64,000 nt of DNA. Source: Lottia gigantea. Lineage: Eukaryota; Mollusca; Gastropoda; Lottiidae. The position numbers were made by a program, and so were the translations under genes. Below the pieces are notes generated by a model. It saw nothing but the letters and a program-made list of their open reading frames with translations, searched no databases and was not told the origin of the DNA. Shown here in pieces: positions 25,301 to 34,200 of this stretch (the stretch's first letter is position 1; every line of letters begins with the position of its first letter). The stretch covers positions 258,495 through 322,494 of the forward strand of contig NW_008707205.1 of NCBI RefSeq assembly GCF_000327385.1, written 5' to 3'.

Positions 25301-27342
25301 CAAACACAACAAAGCTGCAAGTTCCTGCTAATATCAGTCGGCAATCCAGTGTGAGTTCCTCAGGTTCGAAGAATGCTTCAGAAGACACTAGAAAGGATGT
25401 TCGTCCAAAGTCAACTTCAGTTACTGTCATTGCGGTGGGTGATACAACAATGAAAAGGAAGTCTCCGGTTACAGAGCGCCATTTTGCTATTCATTCTGAT
25501 ATTCCATCAACTAAGAAATCAACACCACAGTCTCAATCTGGTGAAGCAAAGATTATGATACCACCTAGACCTAATGAACCAGCTCCTCATCCACCAACAG
25601 TCATTTCCAACCACTATTCAGGACACAGATCTTCTTCTTCACCTAACTCAAGTAATAGTTCTAGAAGATCTTCGGTACAATCTAGTCAAAGTGGTGGCAA
25701 GGATTCATATGATGGTTCTCCAATGAACCAAGCACCAGTCACGTTCCCTAAACCTCAGATACAAGAGAGTGTACATCACACACCACCACCCCAGGCACCT
25801 CCTCCACCCCCACCACCGCCTGCAGCACCGCCAGTTCCCTCAACCTTGCCAACAACACCATCATTTCAAGAGTCACAAATGAGGAGTCCACCAAAACAAG
25901 AAACTCCTCAAATCTCAGCTTCTGATATCATGAATGCTGTAAAGCTGCGTCAGAGTAGAATTGAGACTGAAGGACCAAGAATGGTTGAAACAACACCTTC
26001 ACAACCTCCACCACCTAAAACACCTATTGATATGAATCAATTAGCATTAAAGGCGGCAGTTGAAGCTCGTAAACAGAGATTAAAACAAGAAAATGACACT
26101 GCTGTTGTGGATCAAATCGAATCTAGACTTCACAAAACCAAGAAATTGCAGTCAGCTAAATACTTCTTTTCAAGTGACACAATAAAGAATGAGAATAAGA
26201 ATACTGAGACCGAACAGAAAAGTGAAACACCTGAGAAGACACCAACAGCTAAAAAGACACAGGCACCACCTCCTCCAAATGTCAAACCAAAAAGTCCTCA
26301 AGTTGCACCTAAAACTAAAGCACCAGCTACTCCTCTCAAAACAGAGGTTAAATCATCTCCAGTTCCAAAACCAATTTCTAGCTCCACACCTGTTCAGAAA
26401 CCAGTCTCCAATACAGTTACTAGTCAGAATGAAGCCAATGATTTTCTTGCCATGGCTGAAAAGGCAAGACTGGAAATTTTACAGAAAAAAGGTGGTGGAA
26501 CTAAAAGCTCTTCAGTAACACCTATTTACAGCTCATCAAATATTTCAAAATCAAAGAAAGCAGATTCAAAAACACCTGAAAAACCAAAAGAAGATCCAAA
26601 ATTGTCAATCAAAGATAAAATAGCCGGTTTTGAGAAACAGAAACAAGAGGCTAATGGAGTTACTAACGGAACTAATATTGAGTTAGATGGGGTAACTGAA
26701 GATCATTCCCATACTGAAGCTGGTAATACACTCACACGCAATGGAAATAGTGCTTATTCCCCCTTTGTGGCCCCACCACCAGGATTTGGTGATACTAATA
26801 CCATGAACTTGGAAATAATTCCACCGCCAATATCATTTTCTAATGATGCTAGTGTAGATAGTGGACAAGGTTCAGATCATTTTAATTCTGCATTCGGACA
26901 TGATGATTCTGCAAGTTTAGTGTCATCAGCATCTACTTTAAGTACATTATCTAGTGAGCAGGGTGAAGGGAAATCCCATTATGAGGATATTATTGCTCCC
27001 CCACCCCCGGGATTTAGTGATATTAGTGAATATGATGAAAGTGATGTGATTCCCCCACCCCCTCAGTTTTCAAGCAACGATAATAAACCCAAACCTTTGA
27101 GACCCTATCAAACAAAAGGTGTGGACACATGGTTGTGTACAGATGTATTAGATTGGTTGGAAAGTTTAGGGATGACCCAATATAAAAGTAGCTTTGCTAA
27201 AAACTGTATTGATGGACCTAAGCTGTTAATGTTGGGTCGAAATGACTATATCCAATTAGGAGTTACGCAAGTTGGACATAGAATGAACTTAGAAAGATCG
27301 ATTAAAAAAGTGGCTTTGGGTAAAATAAGTACAGCAATGTGA
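2967..27342 (+). CDS. SHANK: SHANK-family postsynaptic scaffold protein (PDZ, proline-rich, SAM)
   Basis: Exons 2967-4309, 19109-19182, 20938-21068, 23320-23491, 23757-23846 and 24263-27342 join in one frame and encode 1629 aa. Residues 1-448 are disordered, tyrosine-rich and include a Lys/Glu-rich stretch (about 304-340). Residues 453-547 form a PDZ domain with a YGFVLRG carboxylate-binding loop and His527 at the start of helix B, typical of class I and of SHANK. Next comes the conserved SKSMAEGLAEIGEKLD stretch, then a long Pro/Ser/Thr-rich region with a run of prolines. Four PPxxF Homer-EVH1-type motifs lie at about 1441, 1458, 1517 and 1535. A SAM domain (about 1557-1623) carries LGVTQVGHRMNLERS. 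SHANK proteins crosslink receptor, Homer and actin complexes beneath membranes. The SPN, ankyrin and SH3 modules of full-length SHANKs are not in the window, so this is a short isoform or a shortened gene. Family assignment is secure. The true 5' end is not. Confidence 0.92.
5224..5370. repeat. TCAAAATGGCCCC simple repeat
   Basis: About six diverged copies of a phrase like gtcaaaatggcccca occur in a row, spaced by variable A-rich sequence. This is an old minisatellite in SHANK intron 1. Confidence 0.6.
7592..7640. repeat. 14-bp short tandem repeat
   Basis: Three clear copies of gaccagttaaattt-like units in direct repeat, preceded by a partial copy. Confidence 0.6.
8281..8528 (+). mobile_element. 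MITE-A copy 1
   Basis: Starts ttaaagggacag and carries the family landmarks cttcagaag, ggataattctggacacacat (slightly changed here), gagctgtgaacactattact and ttggtcaaaaa. The middle and right end are shortened. Confidence 0.75.
9509..9760 (-). mobile_element. MITE-A copy 2
   Basis: The terminus ttaaagggacagatgcacca is followed by the family sequence in reverse order (agtctcagaaac, agctaagccaatca, acagctcacc, ccatgtgtgtgg, gacgagtcgtc, attcctagtttgaga). The other terminus is missing. Confidence 0.8.
10208..10300 (+). mobile_element. MITE-A fragment 3
   Basis: Only the left-middle part of the family remains: ttcagaagtactagaaatgt and aatatctcaaactaggaatt. Confidence 0.65.
10664..11020 (+). mobile_element. 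MITE-A copy 4, full length
   Basis: Both ends are present (ttaaagttacaagtgtgcca at the left, gatgcatgtgtccctttaa at the right), and all internal landmarks are in order over about 357 bp. No coding capacity. Confidence 0.85.
11815..11990 (-). mobile_element. SINE-body fragment
   Basis: Reverse-oriented words gggctaataaaaagagaaag, cattgtgcaatgtaggaaat and tttgcaagg match the body seen at 20.7 and 55.7 kb. Confidence 0.4.
12045..12140 (+). mobile_element. tRNA-derived SINE head, candidate
   Basis: gggtttgatcctg (about 12108-12120) matches a Pol III B box closely. An A-box-like region lies 40-50 bases before it. The sequence does not fold into a clean tRNA, so it is a SINE relic rather than a tRNA gene. 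Confidence 0.4.
12705..12960 (+). mobile_element. SINE-like element
   Basis: A tRNA-like start (tggttactcagtaagtaaag, then ggattcatagc as a weak B box) is followed by a body ending cttgcaaactgcatgacatt, gcccat and taaaacttcattct. Body fragments recur at 11.8, 16.4, 20.7, 40.8, 43.5 and 55.7 kb. Confidence 0.45.
16425..16560 (-). mobile_element. SINE-body fragment
   Basis: Contains gtgtgcaataagggaaattt, tgccaggc and ggcctgggttaaatgtccca. These are the inverted form of words near 55.6 kb (gatgttaaccaagactggga, caaaatttccctcattgtac). Confidence 0.45.
17390..17712. mobile_element. MITE-like element with long inverted ends (type D)
   Basis: The left end taattataattagacca and the right end tggtctaattttaatt are inverted copies. 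Further in, agcttttatttttaataaag faces attaaaaataaaagctta, and ggacagccctct faces agagggctgtca. No coding capacity. Confidence 0.65.
18885..19090. repeat. ATATTTATGATTTAGTGTAAAA array beside SHANK exon 2
   Basis: About seven imperfect units of roughly 20-24 bp (atatttatgatttagtgtaa) run up to 18 bases before the splice acceptor of the first PDZ exon. Confidence 0.75.
19109..19182 (+). CDS. SHANK: SHANK exon 2: start of PDZ domain
   Basis: Acceptor attttcag and donor gtaagt bound a 74-base exon that completes the split Arg codon. It encodes KTVVLQRRPEGYGFVLRGAR, which contains the first PDZ strand and the carboxylate-binding loop. The wording is very close to vertebrate SHANK PDZ domains. Confidence 0.95.
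19753..19998. mobile_element. MITE-B copy (largely palindromic)
   Basis: The left arm runs aagaggttttctaaattttt, gtgtatcaggga, caccattccaattttcaatc. The right arm repeats the outer parts as their inverted complement, ending tccctgatacacatg and gaaaacctct. This is a foldback-type, non-coding element. Confidence 0.75.
20690..20840 (+). mobile_element. SINE-body fragment
   Basis: aggcaaaatttccctcctag followed by tacactgcatggtgttgccc, the forward form of the same SINE-like body, about 100 bases before SHANK exon 3. Confidence 0.45.
20938..21068 (+). CDS. SHANK: SHANK exon 3: middle of PDZ domain
   Basis: Acceptor tttccag, donor gag|gtaagt. The exon encodes FPALQYLDSVDPGSQSDRAG followed by LKTGDFILE. 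This matches the SHANK PDZ pattern FPALQYLESVDEGGVAWRAG closely. Confidence 0.95.
21069..23319 (+). other. SHANK intron 3
   Basis: A GT-AG intron of about 2.25 kb. About 0.7 kb of it is a 26-bp minisatellite (21978-22661). The rest shows nothing recognisable. Confidence 0.8.
21978..22661. repeat. 26-bp minisatellite with 52-bp higher-order unit
   Basis: The unit aagaccattcaaaaatgaca plus taatag or taatat is repeated about 26 times. In the right half, two variants (attcaaaa and attgaaga) alternate, making a 52-bp dimer. Open frames on the minus strand (22219-22649) are only the repeat read through. Confidence 0.9.
23320..23491 (+). CDS. SHANK: SHANK exon 4: end of PDZ domain and linker
   Basis: Acceptor caattgtag, donor caag|gtatgt. 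The exon encodes INGENVVKATHERVVQLIRT and continues to LIMKVVTARP, which completes the PDZ domain. The His of ATHERVV is the class I specificity residue. A short linker follows. The exon ends in phase 1. Confidence 0.95.
23757..23846 (+). CDS. SHANK: SHANK exon 5: conserved post-PDZ linker
   Basis: This 90-base exon has phase 1 at both ends, so it could be skipped without a frameshift. It encodes APQPPRRNPDTSLSYSKATS and KSMAEGLAEIG. The SKSM..EL-like wording is also found after the PDZ of vertebrate SHANKs, which supports orthology beyond the PDZ itself. Confidence 0.93.
24263..27342 (+). CDS. SHANK: SHANK exon 6: proline-rich region, Homer motifs and SAM domain
   Basis: A single exon of about 3.1 kb encodes the C-terminal 1026 residues and the stop. 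It begins EKLDQTLAEFDLSG, a conserved SHANK segment. A second RSKSTP motif follows at 697-702, then VVYASTN at 711 and VYANVS at 822. Next come Ser/Thr/Pro-rich sequence, an eight-proline run near 25.8 kb, basic helical stretches (LALKAAVEARKQRLKQ and FLAMAEKARLEILQKK), four PPxxF motifs and the SAM domain. The stop TGA is at 27340-27342. Confidence 0.95.
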
Positions 27343-29420
27343 GTTTGTCATAATGTGAACTTCTAATAAACAATACATATTAAAAGGATCCAATGATTGT
27401 GCGTTGACAATATTCTTATTGCAGCAGATGGCTATTTTATGGTTTGAAGAGTTTCCAAAGGGGAATAATTACTATTTTGCTACAAGTACTTAAATCACTT
27501 TTTTGCTTTGAAATGATACATATATTATGGTATAATCATGGCTAATGTATATATACATATTATATTAATAATCTGAAATTACAGATTTTGCCAAAAAAGA
27601 TATTTCAGCACTGCACAGTGTCACGAAGCACTCTTATATTTTTGTATGATAGTTTTGTAGATTGAAAAGATGTATTTATTCATGATATTATTATCAAACT
27701 GTATATTATGTAAGTGTATATACTGGTATTGTTTAGTTTATTTGATAACTGTCATATCATTCATAAAATATCAAATTGATGAGAAATTATTTGGTATTTT
27801 TCCATATCAAACTTAAATGAAAAATTTGTTTTTATCCAAATTATTACGGCTTTTTCAGTATCAAATTTAAATGAAAAATTAAATTTTCTGATGTATGTCT
27901 AGAAAATTATTTGAATTCAATTGTAACATTTAACTGGTTGCATCATGTAACTATTTGTAACATGTAACTAATTGTAACATGTAAGTAATTGTAACATGTA
28001 ACTAATTGTAACATGTAACTGGTCCAACATGTAACTAATTGTAACTGATTGCATCATGTTACTAATTGTAACATGTAAAAGGTTGCAAAAAGTAACTACC
28101 AGGTAATTGTAACACAAACATATATAGTTGCACTAATTCGGATATCTAATGGAACTTTTTGGTTGATAAAAACATGTATGCAGCCAGTGGAAACATGAAA
28201 CAAAACTCAGACTCTACCTTGAAAAAGCATTTAAATTTCTGTATAAGTAGAAATATCTGGTTGAATTTTATATAAAGATGAGTGAATATCTAGTTTTATA
28301 TTTTCTACATATCATAAACTTTGTCCCTCTCAGTACTCTATGCAACTATTTATATCAAGACAAAGATGCAGAAATTTTCTCTTTTGTACATAATGTAGAC
28401 CTGAGCTTTTATCCTCAAAAACTTAAAACTTTATAAACTCAAAATTTGAAGAAATACAGTATTCAGAAAGTTTAAGGCATGGATATATAAATGCATGGAA
28501 GCAGCTGATAGACCTTATCAGCTATACATTTCACTTCTCAGAACGGAATTTCGACATTTGGATAGAATTAACAAAGGAAATAACAAGTGTTAAGATTCAT
28601 TTATTATCCTGCATGAATTATATTGCAATATTGCAGACAAGACTCGAGTTGAATTTCGACTCTGAATAGTGAAAAGGGTAGTTGATATTGCGTTCTATTA
28701 GCTACTTGATAAAAGAAAATTTCTGCACCCTTGTTTAAATCGTCTGTCCAAAATTGAAATTGGTTGTTATTTTTTACACTTGCCATTTTGAATTGTTACC
28801 CATCTGAATTAGTTAAAATATCTTCTATAATATATTATAATCCAGTTTTGCTGTACTTTTTGCAAAAAATACTTTCATATGCTTACATAAAATATGCATT
28901 CCATACCTTAAATTGTGATCAATATGTTTCTTGTTTTTTTTTTATATTAAATAATCTGAAATTTTTCCATTTATTACTTAAATATGTGACCATAAAAGAT
29001 GTTTTTTGATTATCACTGGAAAAAGAGTTACAGCCATACAAATTAAGAACTTTTGCATGTGGTAGAGACAGTGAGTCTGTCTTTGCTTTTCTTAGTCATT
29101 CCAGCAAATAATAAATGCCATTTGTTGATTTGTAAATAGAATATTTATTTTATCTAAAATACTTTGTTAAAGCTATTATTATCTTGTATGTTTAAATGGA
29201 AATTATTTTGTTGAAGTCAATATATTGTCTTAATAATAAATTCTTCCAGCTAAATATTGATTTTGGTTTTAGAGTTGTTTCAACTTCCACATTTTCTTTA
29301 CTGTTTGATGATTCAACCTGTCTGGATATTATCTTTCATATCTCTTGATAAGAGCTATACAAATCACTGTTTAGAATAAAGATTGAACACCTGGTTTGTT
29401 AGCAATTATAGAAATGGACG
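27343..29420 (+). other. Presumed SHANK 3' UTR
   Basis: No coding sequence is visible. AATAAA signals occur at 27365-27370 (only 23 bases after the stop) and further on, including 29375-29380, which is followed by a GT-rich stretch. The real poly(A) site cannot be decided by eye. A 17-bp TAACTAATTGTAACATG-type array lies at about 27930-28110. Confidence 0.4.
27930..28110. repeat. 17-bp TAACATG array in the SHANK 3' region
   Basis: About ten diverged copies of gtaactaattgtaacat occur after the SHANK stop codon, probably inside its 3' UTR. Confidence 0.7.
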
Positions 29421-31146
29421 TGAACTAATTGTGATCCTCAGGTGCAGCTATTTATTAACAGATGTCAGCATGGAAGATGGTTAAAGGTATACTACCTCTA
29501 AGAATCACCAAAAATAGAAATGTTTGAATTTGACAAAAATTTGTCAATGTTCATCAGTGGACTTACCAAGTGTCATAACTATACAACAGAATCACTCTAT
29601 AATCCAATAAATTCATTAAACTAAGTAATAATTCATTAATCTATGTAATAATTCATTAAACTATGTAATTTTTGTACAGCCTTAGAAACGTTTCAATATT
29701 TATTTAGTTTAATGAAGATATTGTCTTTTAAAGATACTTGTTGACCAAGTTTAGACTTTTTGTCCATTCTAAGAGGCAGTAATCGGTTAATAAGGCCCTG
29801 TCTTCAATGGACACCTTTAATGGGCTTCATATGGAGTATTCAATTGACATTTATGCTCAATTCCTTGATTTTCAACGAACTATTTGAAGATTTTGAATAT
29901 TTATTGCTGTAAGAAATGTGAATAATATACAACAATATCTTACAAATACTGTAACTGTGTATGACATAAAAAATGACAGAATTGTAATAGATATACATGT
30001 GTTATTGTAAAATAGAAACACTTGTTTCATAGAGAGTATCGCCTTATGATGCACACATCAATTATTATCATAGCTGTCTTAATATGGTTTACCATATATT
30101 TTGAAATATTCTCAGCCATTTTCAAAATTTGATTCTGATATCTGCATTAACAGCCTTAAACCTTTTCACACTAAAGTTTGTATAATTATAGTGCCTGAAA
30201 CAGCTCTACATCTGCACAAGCTGGTAAAATAAATAGTTATATCACTTTACTGGCATATGCTACAAACATATATTTTGTGAACCACAATTGATTAATTAAC
30301 AAGTTTACAATATTTGAAGTTAGATTTTTATTACAAGATTCACTATAGTTTACACCATGTGACTATATGGAAAGGAATTATGAGGTACTTAGATTTAGAT
30401 AATGAAATTTATATATCACAGAACAACAATATATACACAATGACTAAATTATTATATATACTTTATATCTTTGGCAGATATGAATCAAGTCTGCACACCA
30501 CAAGGTGTTGTTACATGATTTAAAATGGTATTGAAACTACTGTAGATCTACATAGTAAATACTTTAGGAAATTTGCATACTACACATTACATTGGACAAT
30601 CAGTTAGCATAACTTCAAAATTTTGATCTATTAAGAAAATTACATTGACACGTATTAAAAAAATATCTTCAAATTTCATTATTACATGCAGAACCAAAAG
30701 TTCCCTGCCATAAATTTTGAGTTGAGTTTAAAAGGTTTTATATCAATACAAAAATCACCACAACATCATAGGAAATTCGTTAGATGAAATTCAAGCTATC
30801 ATGATTCTTTTAATAAAAAAAGAAAATTCTTGAATCTGAATATTTGCTATCCAAGCTTGGTTTCCAATATAAATATAACCATATCCATCTAAGAAGAAAA
30901 TATAATAGCCAAAGTAGTCATCACATCGACATTAGTGATACAGATAACTTATTTACCAATATCAGCTCAATAGCAAATAATCAGACAATAAGGAACAAAG
31001 AACCCTTTGACCGATGGCATCTAAAAAATATTCAGTGACAGGATGGTAGGCAAAAACCTGGCTACATTTAGCAATTTAAAGGACGGAATTTGTGAACCCA
31101 CAAACATATAAAGCTGGAATGAAAGATATGCTATATAAAATGTGTT
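29421..31146. other. Convergent spacer between SHANK and RABL2
   Basis: This spacer is AT-rich and non-coding. It holds a MITE-like repeat (about 29485-29790). On the minus strand it has a candidate RABL2 poly(A) signal ATTAAA at 30809-30814 and an AATAAA at 30327-30332. The small open frames at 30.3-31.0 kb show no family resemblance. Confidence 0.6.
29485..29790. mobile_element. MITE-like repeat (type C), copy 1
   Basis: Terminal inverted words actacctctaagaat and attctaagaggcagta frame non-coding sequence that includes a small internal tandem of aataattcattaaacta. The same order of words recurs at 63.64-63.97 kb. Confidence 0.6.
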
Positions 31147-31248
31147 TCAAGAATTAGGTTTATCATCTGTACTATGAGGTGAATCTAAGCCACTGTCTGA
31201 GATCTCTTCTTTCTCTCCAATATTCTTATCTGTTTCTAACTCAAAATT
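31147..31248 (-). CDS. RABL2: RABL2 exon 8: acidic C-terminal tail and stop
   Basis: Encodes a short, acidic, Ser-rich tail ending SPHSTDDKPNS. The stop TGA is at 31149-31147. There is no prenylation cysteine. Human RABL2 also ends in an acidic, Ser-rich tail. Confidence 0.9.
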   Translation of the reverse strand, partial: NFELETDKNIGEKEEISDSGLDSPHSTDDKPNS

Positions 31249-34200
31249 CTGAAATTACAAGATTATGAATCAAATTACTAAAATAGCCATTCAATCTCTG
31301 GTGTGGCTTAAAGGGACAGGTTCATCATTTTTAGGGGTTGATTTGGGGTCTTTACAGTCTTCAGAAGTACAAGAAATGTATGAAAATCACATAATTCCTT
31401 TAAAAATATCTCAAACTACATACTTTCTATATGACACAGTCTAAGAAAAGATATGTTGTCATTTCAACTTTCAAACACACTTAATTCTGGATACACATGG
31501 ATTTGAATGCTCAATTTTCGAAGGTGAGCTGTGAACACTATTACTGATTAGCTTAGTTCAATTTTATGTTTCTGAGACTAAAGTCTGATTGAACGATTGC
31601 ATGGCGGAACTGTCTCTTTAATTGTAGTTTCATATACAGAAAAATTTACCTCTAATTCATTCATTATTTCATCCATAAAATCAGTAGGATTATTTTTATA
31701 GGCCACTGCTGCTTTTATTGCATCTTTAAATAACTACAAAATAAGCAGAGTTATTTCCCTTTAATTATAAGCTCATCCCAAAAGCAATATTAAGTTTTGC
31801 TTGGTATCTTTTTAGAAGAATGAAGTTAGGCAATGTCATGCACTGTGTACTGATAGATAATCTCCTAAATCAAACTGGTTTTAAAGGCGGAATAGACAAA
31901 TTGAGATTCCACACAATTATTAACTTCCTTAAATTAAATGAAATTTTTTTTACTTTTGTTTTTAATTGCAGGTAAATCAAGTTTACATTTTAAAACTGCT
32001 ATGACTGAAATTCTACTGGGTCGCCAATAAAATCATTCAAGGATTTCTTTGGTATGAGAAAATTTTGTTTACCTTGACAACATTGGTACCCTCTGAGGCA
32101 GAAACAAAATAAAAGGGCATATTGTGCTTCTTAGCAAAACCAAATGCTCTTTTTGTTACCCCAGGATCAGCTGCAAGATTCAAATAAACATAATATCAAA
32201 GTTAAGATCTGGATCAAGATCATGAGAGAAACAACATTAATTTTCAAAAGGAATTTAAATTCATGTTTAAGTGAAAATTATAATGCATTTTCAAGAGAAA
32301 CATGAGATAAATGTTCAAGGGAAACTTTAGATGTTCAACAAGAGAAACCTGAGATAAATGTTCAACAAGAGAAACCTGAGATAAATGTTCAAGAAAATCT
32401 TGTGATGAATGTTCAAGAGAAACTTAAAATAAATGTGCAAGAGAAACTTGTAATGAATGTTCAAGAGAAACTTGTAATGAATGTTCAAGAGAAACTTGTA
32501 ATGAATGTTAAGAGAAACTTGTAATGAATGTTAAGAGAAACTTGTAATGAATGTTCAAGAGAAACTTGTAATGAATGTTAAGAGAAACTTGTAATGAATG
32601 TTAAGAGAAACTTGTAATGAATGTTCAAGAGAAACTTGTAATGAATGTTCAAGAAAAACTTGTAATGAATGTTAAGAGAAACTTGTAATGAATGTTCAAG
32701 AAAAACTTGTAATGAATGTTAAGAGAAACTTGTAATGAATGTTCAAGAGAAACTTGTAATGAATGTTCAAGAGGTATTTGTTCAACTATGATATTGTTGC
32801 ATACTTACCATCTATTTTATTGGCTGCACATAAGCAGGGTATTTCAGGCCTATATTCTCGTAACTCTTTTAACCAATCTGGTAAATTTTTATATGTCACT
32901 TTCCTCGTTGCATCAAATACCTAGAAAATAGATTAATGATTTTTTTTTAAATTAATGATTATTTGTAAAATGAAAATAACCTGATTCAATAGGAATCTTC
33001 ATTGCCAAATTTTTTAGTTGGTTAACATATGCTTTTGAAAGTCAAACCTAGTATTAAATAAATGACATAGACCTTTAAAGGGATTTTAAAGAGGTTTTCT
33101 GTTTTTTATGTTTATTCACAGACACTGATAGCATTAATTTGCACCATTCCAATTATCAATCTAATCCACTAAAATTGTGTTTGATGACTTCACTTGTCGC
33201 AATGGGTCTTTTGTATATTTGGCAATTAGTGTCGTTATCAAACAATTAGTTTTAGTGGAATTACAGGAACCACAGACATCTGATTGAAAATTGGAATGGT
33301 ATAAAAATTAATGCTATCAATGTCCCTGATACACATAAAAAAATTAGTCTGTCTTTACTCAGTAGAGAACTAGATTTTGTGGGATTTTTGTTAATTACTG
33401 TACTGGCCCTATGAAATGACTTGGCAAGTTTTTTTTCTTTTAAAGAAATGGGTCCATTATAATCACTTACTATGATACATGCATGTGCTTGATGATAATA
33501 AGATGGATGCATATTATTAAATCTCTCTTGACCTGCAGTATCCCAAAAATCTGAAAAAAAATGAAATGGCAGTTTGATTTGTTATGGACAATGCTAGTGT
33601 TATCTTACTTATGGAAATGAGAACTTTGAAGCATTTAATCGGCTGACTCTCGAAAGCACTGGCTGTTTATTTCAACTTTTACCTTGGGTAGGATTCAAAC
33701 ACACAGCACCCAATTGTCTGGCAAACAACAATCCGAATTATTCCAACCCAGCACTACAGTAAAGTATTTAATTCAGTTTGGAAATTAAAAAAATATCAAT
33801 GATGATAAAAATAAATAAATTTCTTAAGTGTCAATCTGCCATTTTTTAAATTTTTTTGTCATGCATGGAAGATAGATATAAACAGTGGCAGTATGTGTAA
33901 CCTACTAGTACTTACCAACTGAAATTGACTGTTTATTGTGTTCAGTTTTATAATTAAATAATGTTAAAGCATAAGTTGATAACTGTTGAGGTTTGCTAAT
34001 TAAATTGATCAAGGAAAATGTAGCAAGTTTACAAACTCAAGCAAAAAAAATATAAAAACATGTTTACAGCTGCTCAATAACTTCCACTGAAAATATGAAT
34101 CTTAAGAAGATTTCTATGTTTATGTATTAGAGACTGTAAGTAATATGGTATCCAGTTAAAATGGTCACAAATCTTGATAGTTGAAACAGTAACAGATGAA

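Noticed and set aside
30314-31038. Small + strand frames near the RABL2 3' end
   Set aside because: No conserved motif or codon bias, and they overlap the expected 3' UTR of RABL2.
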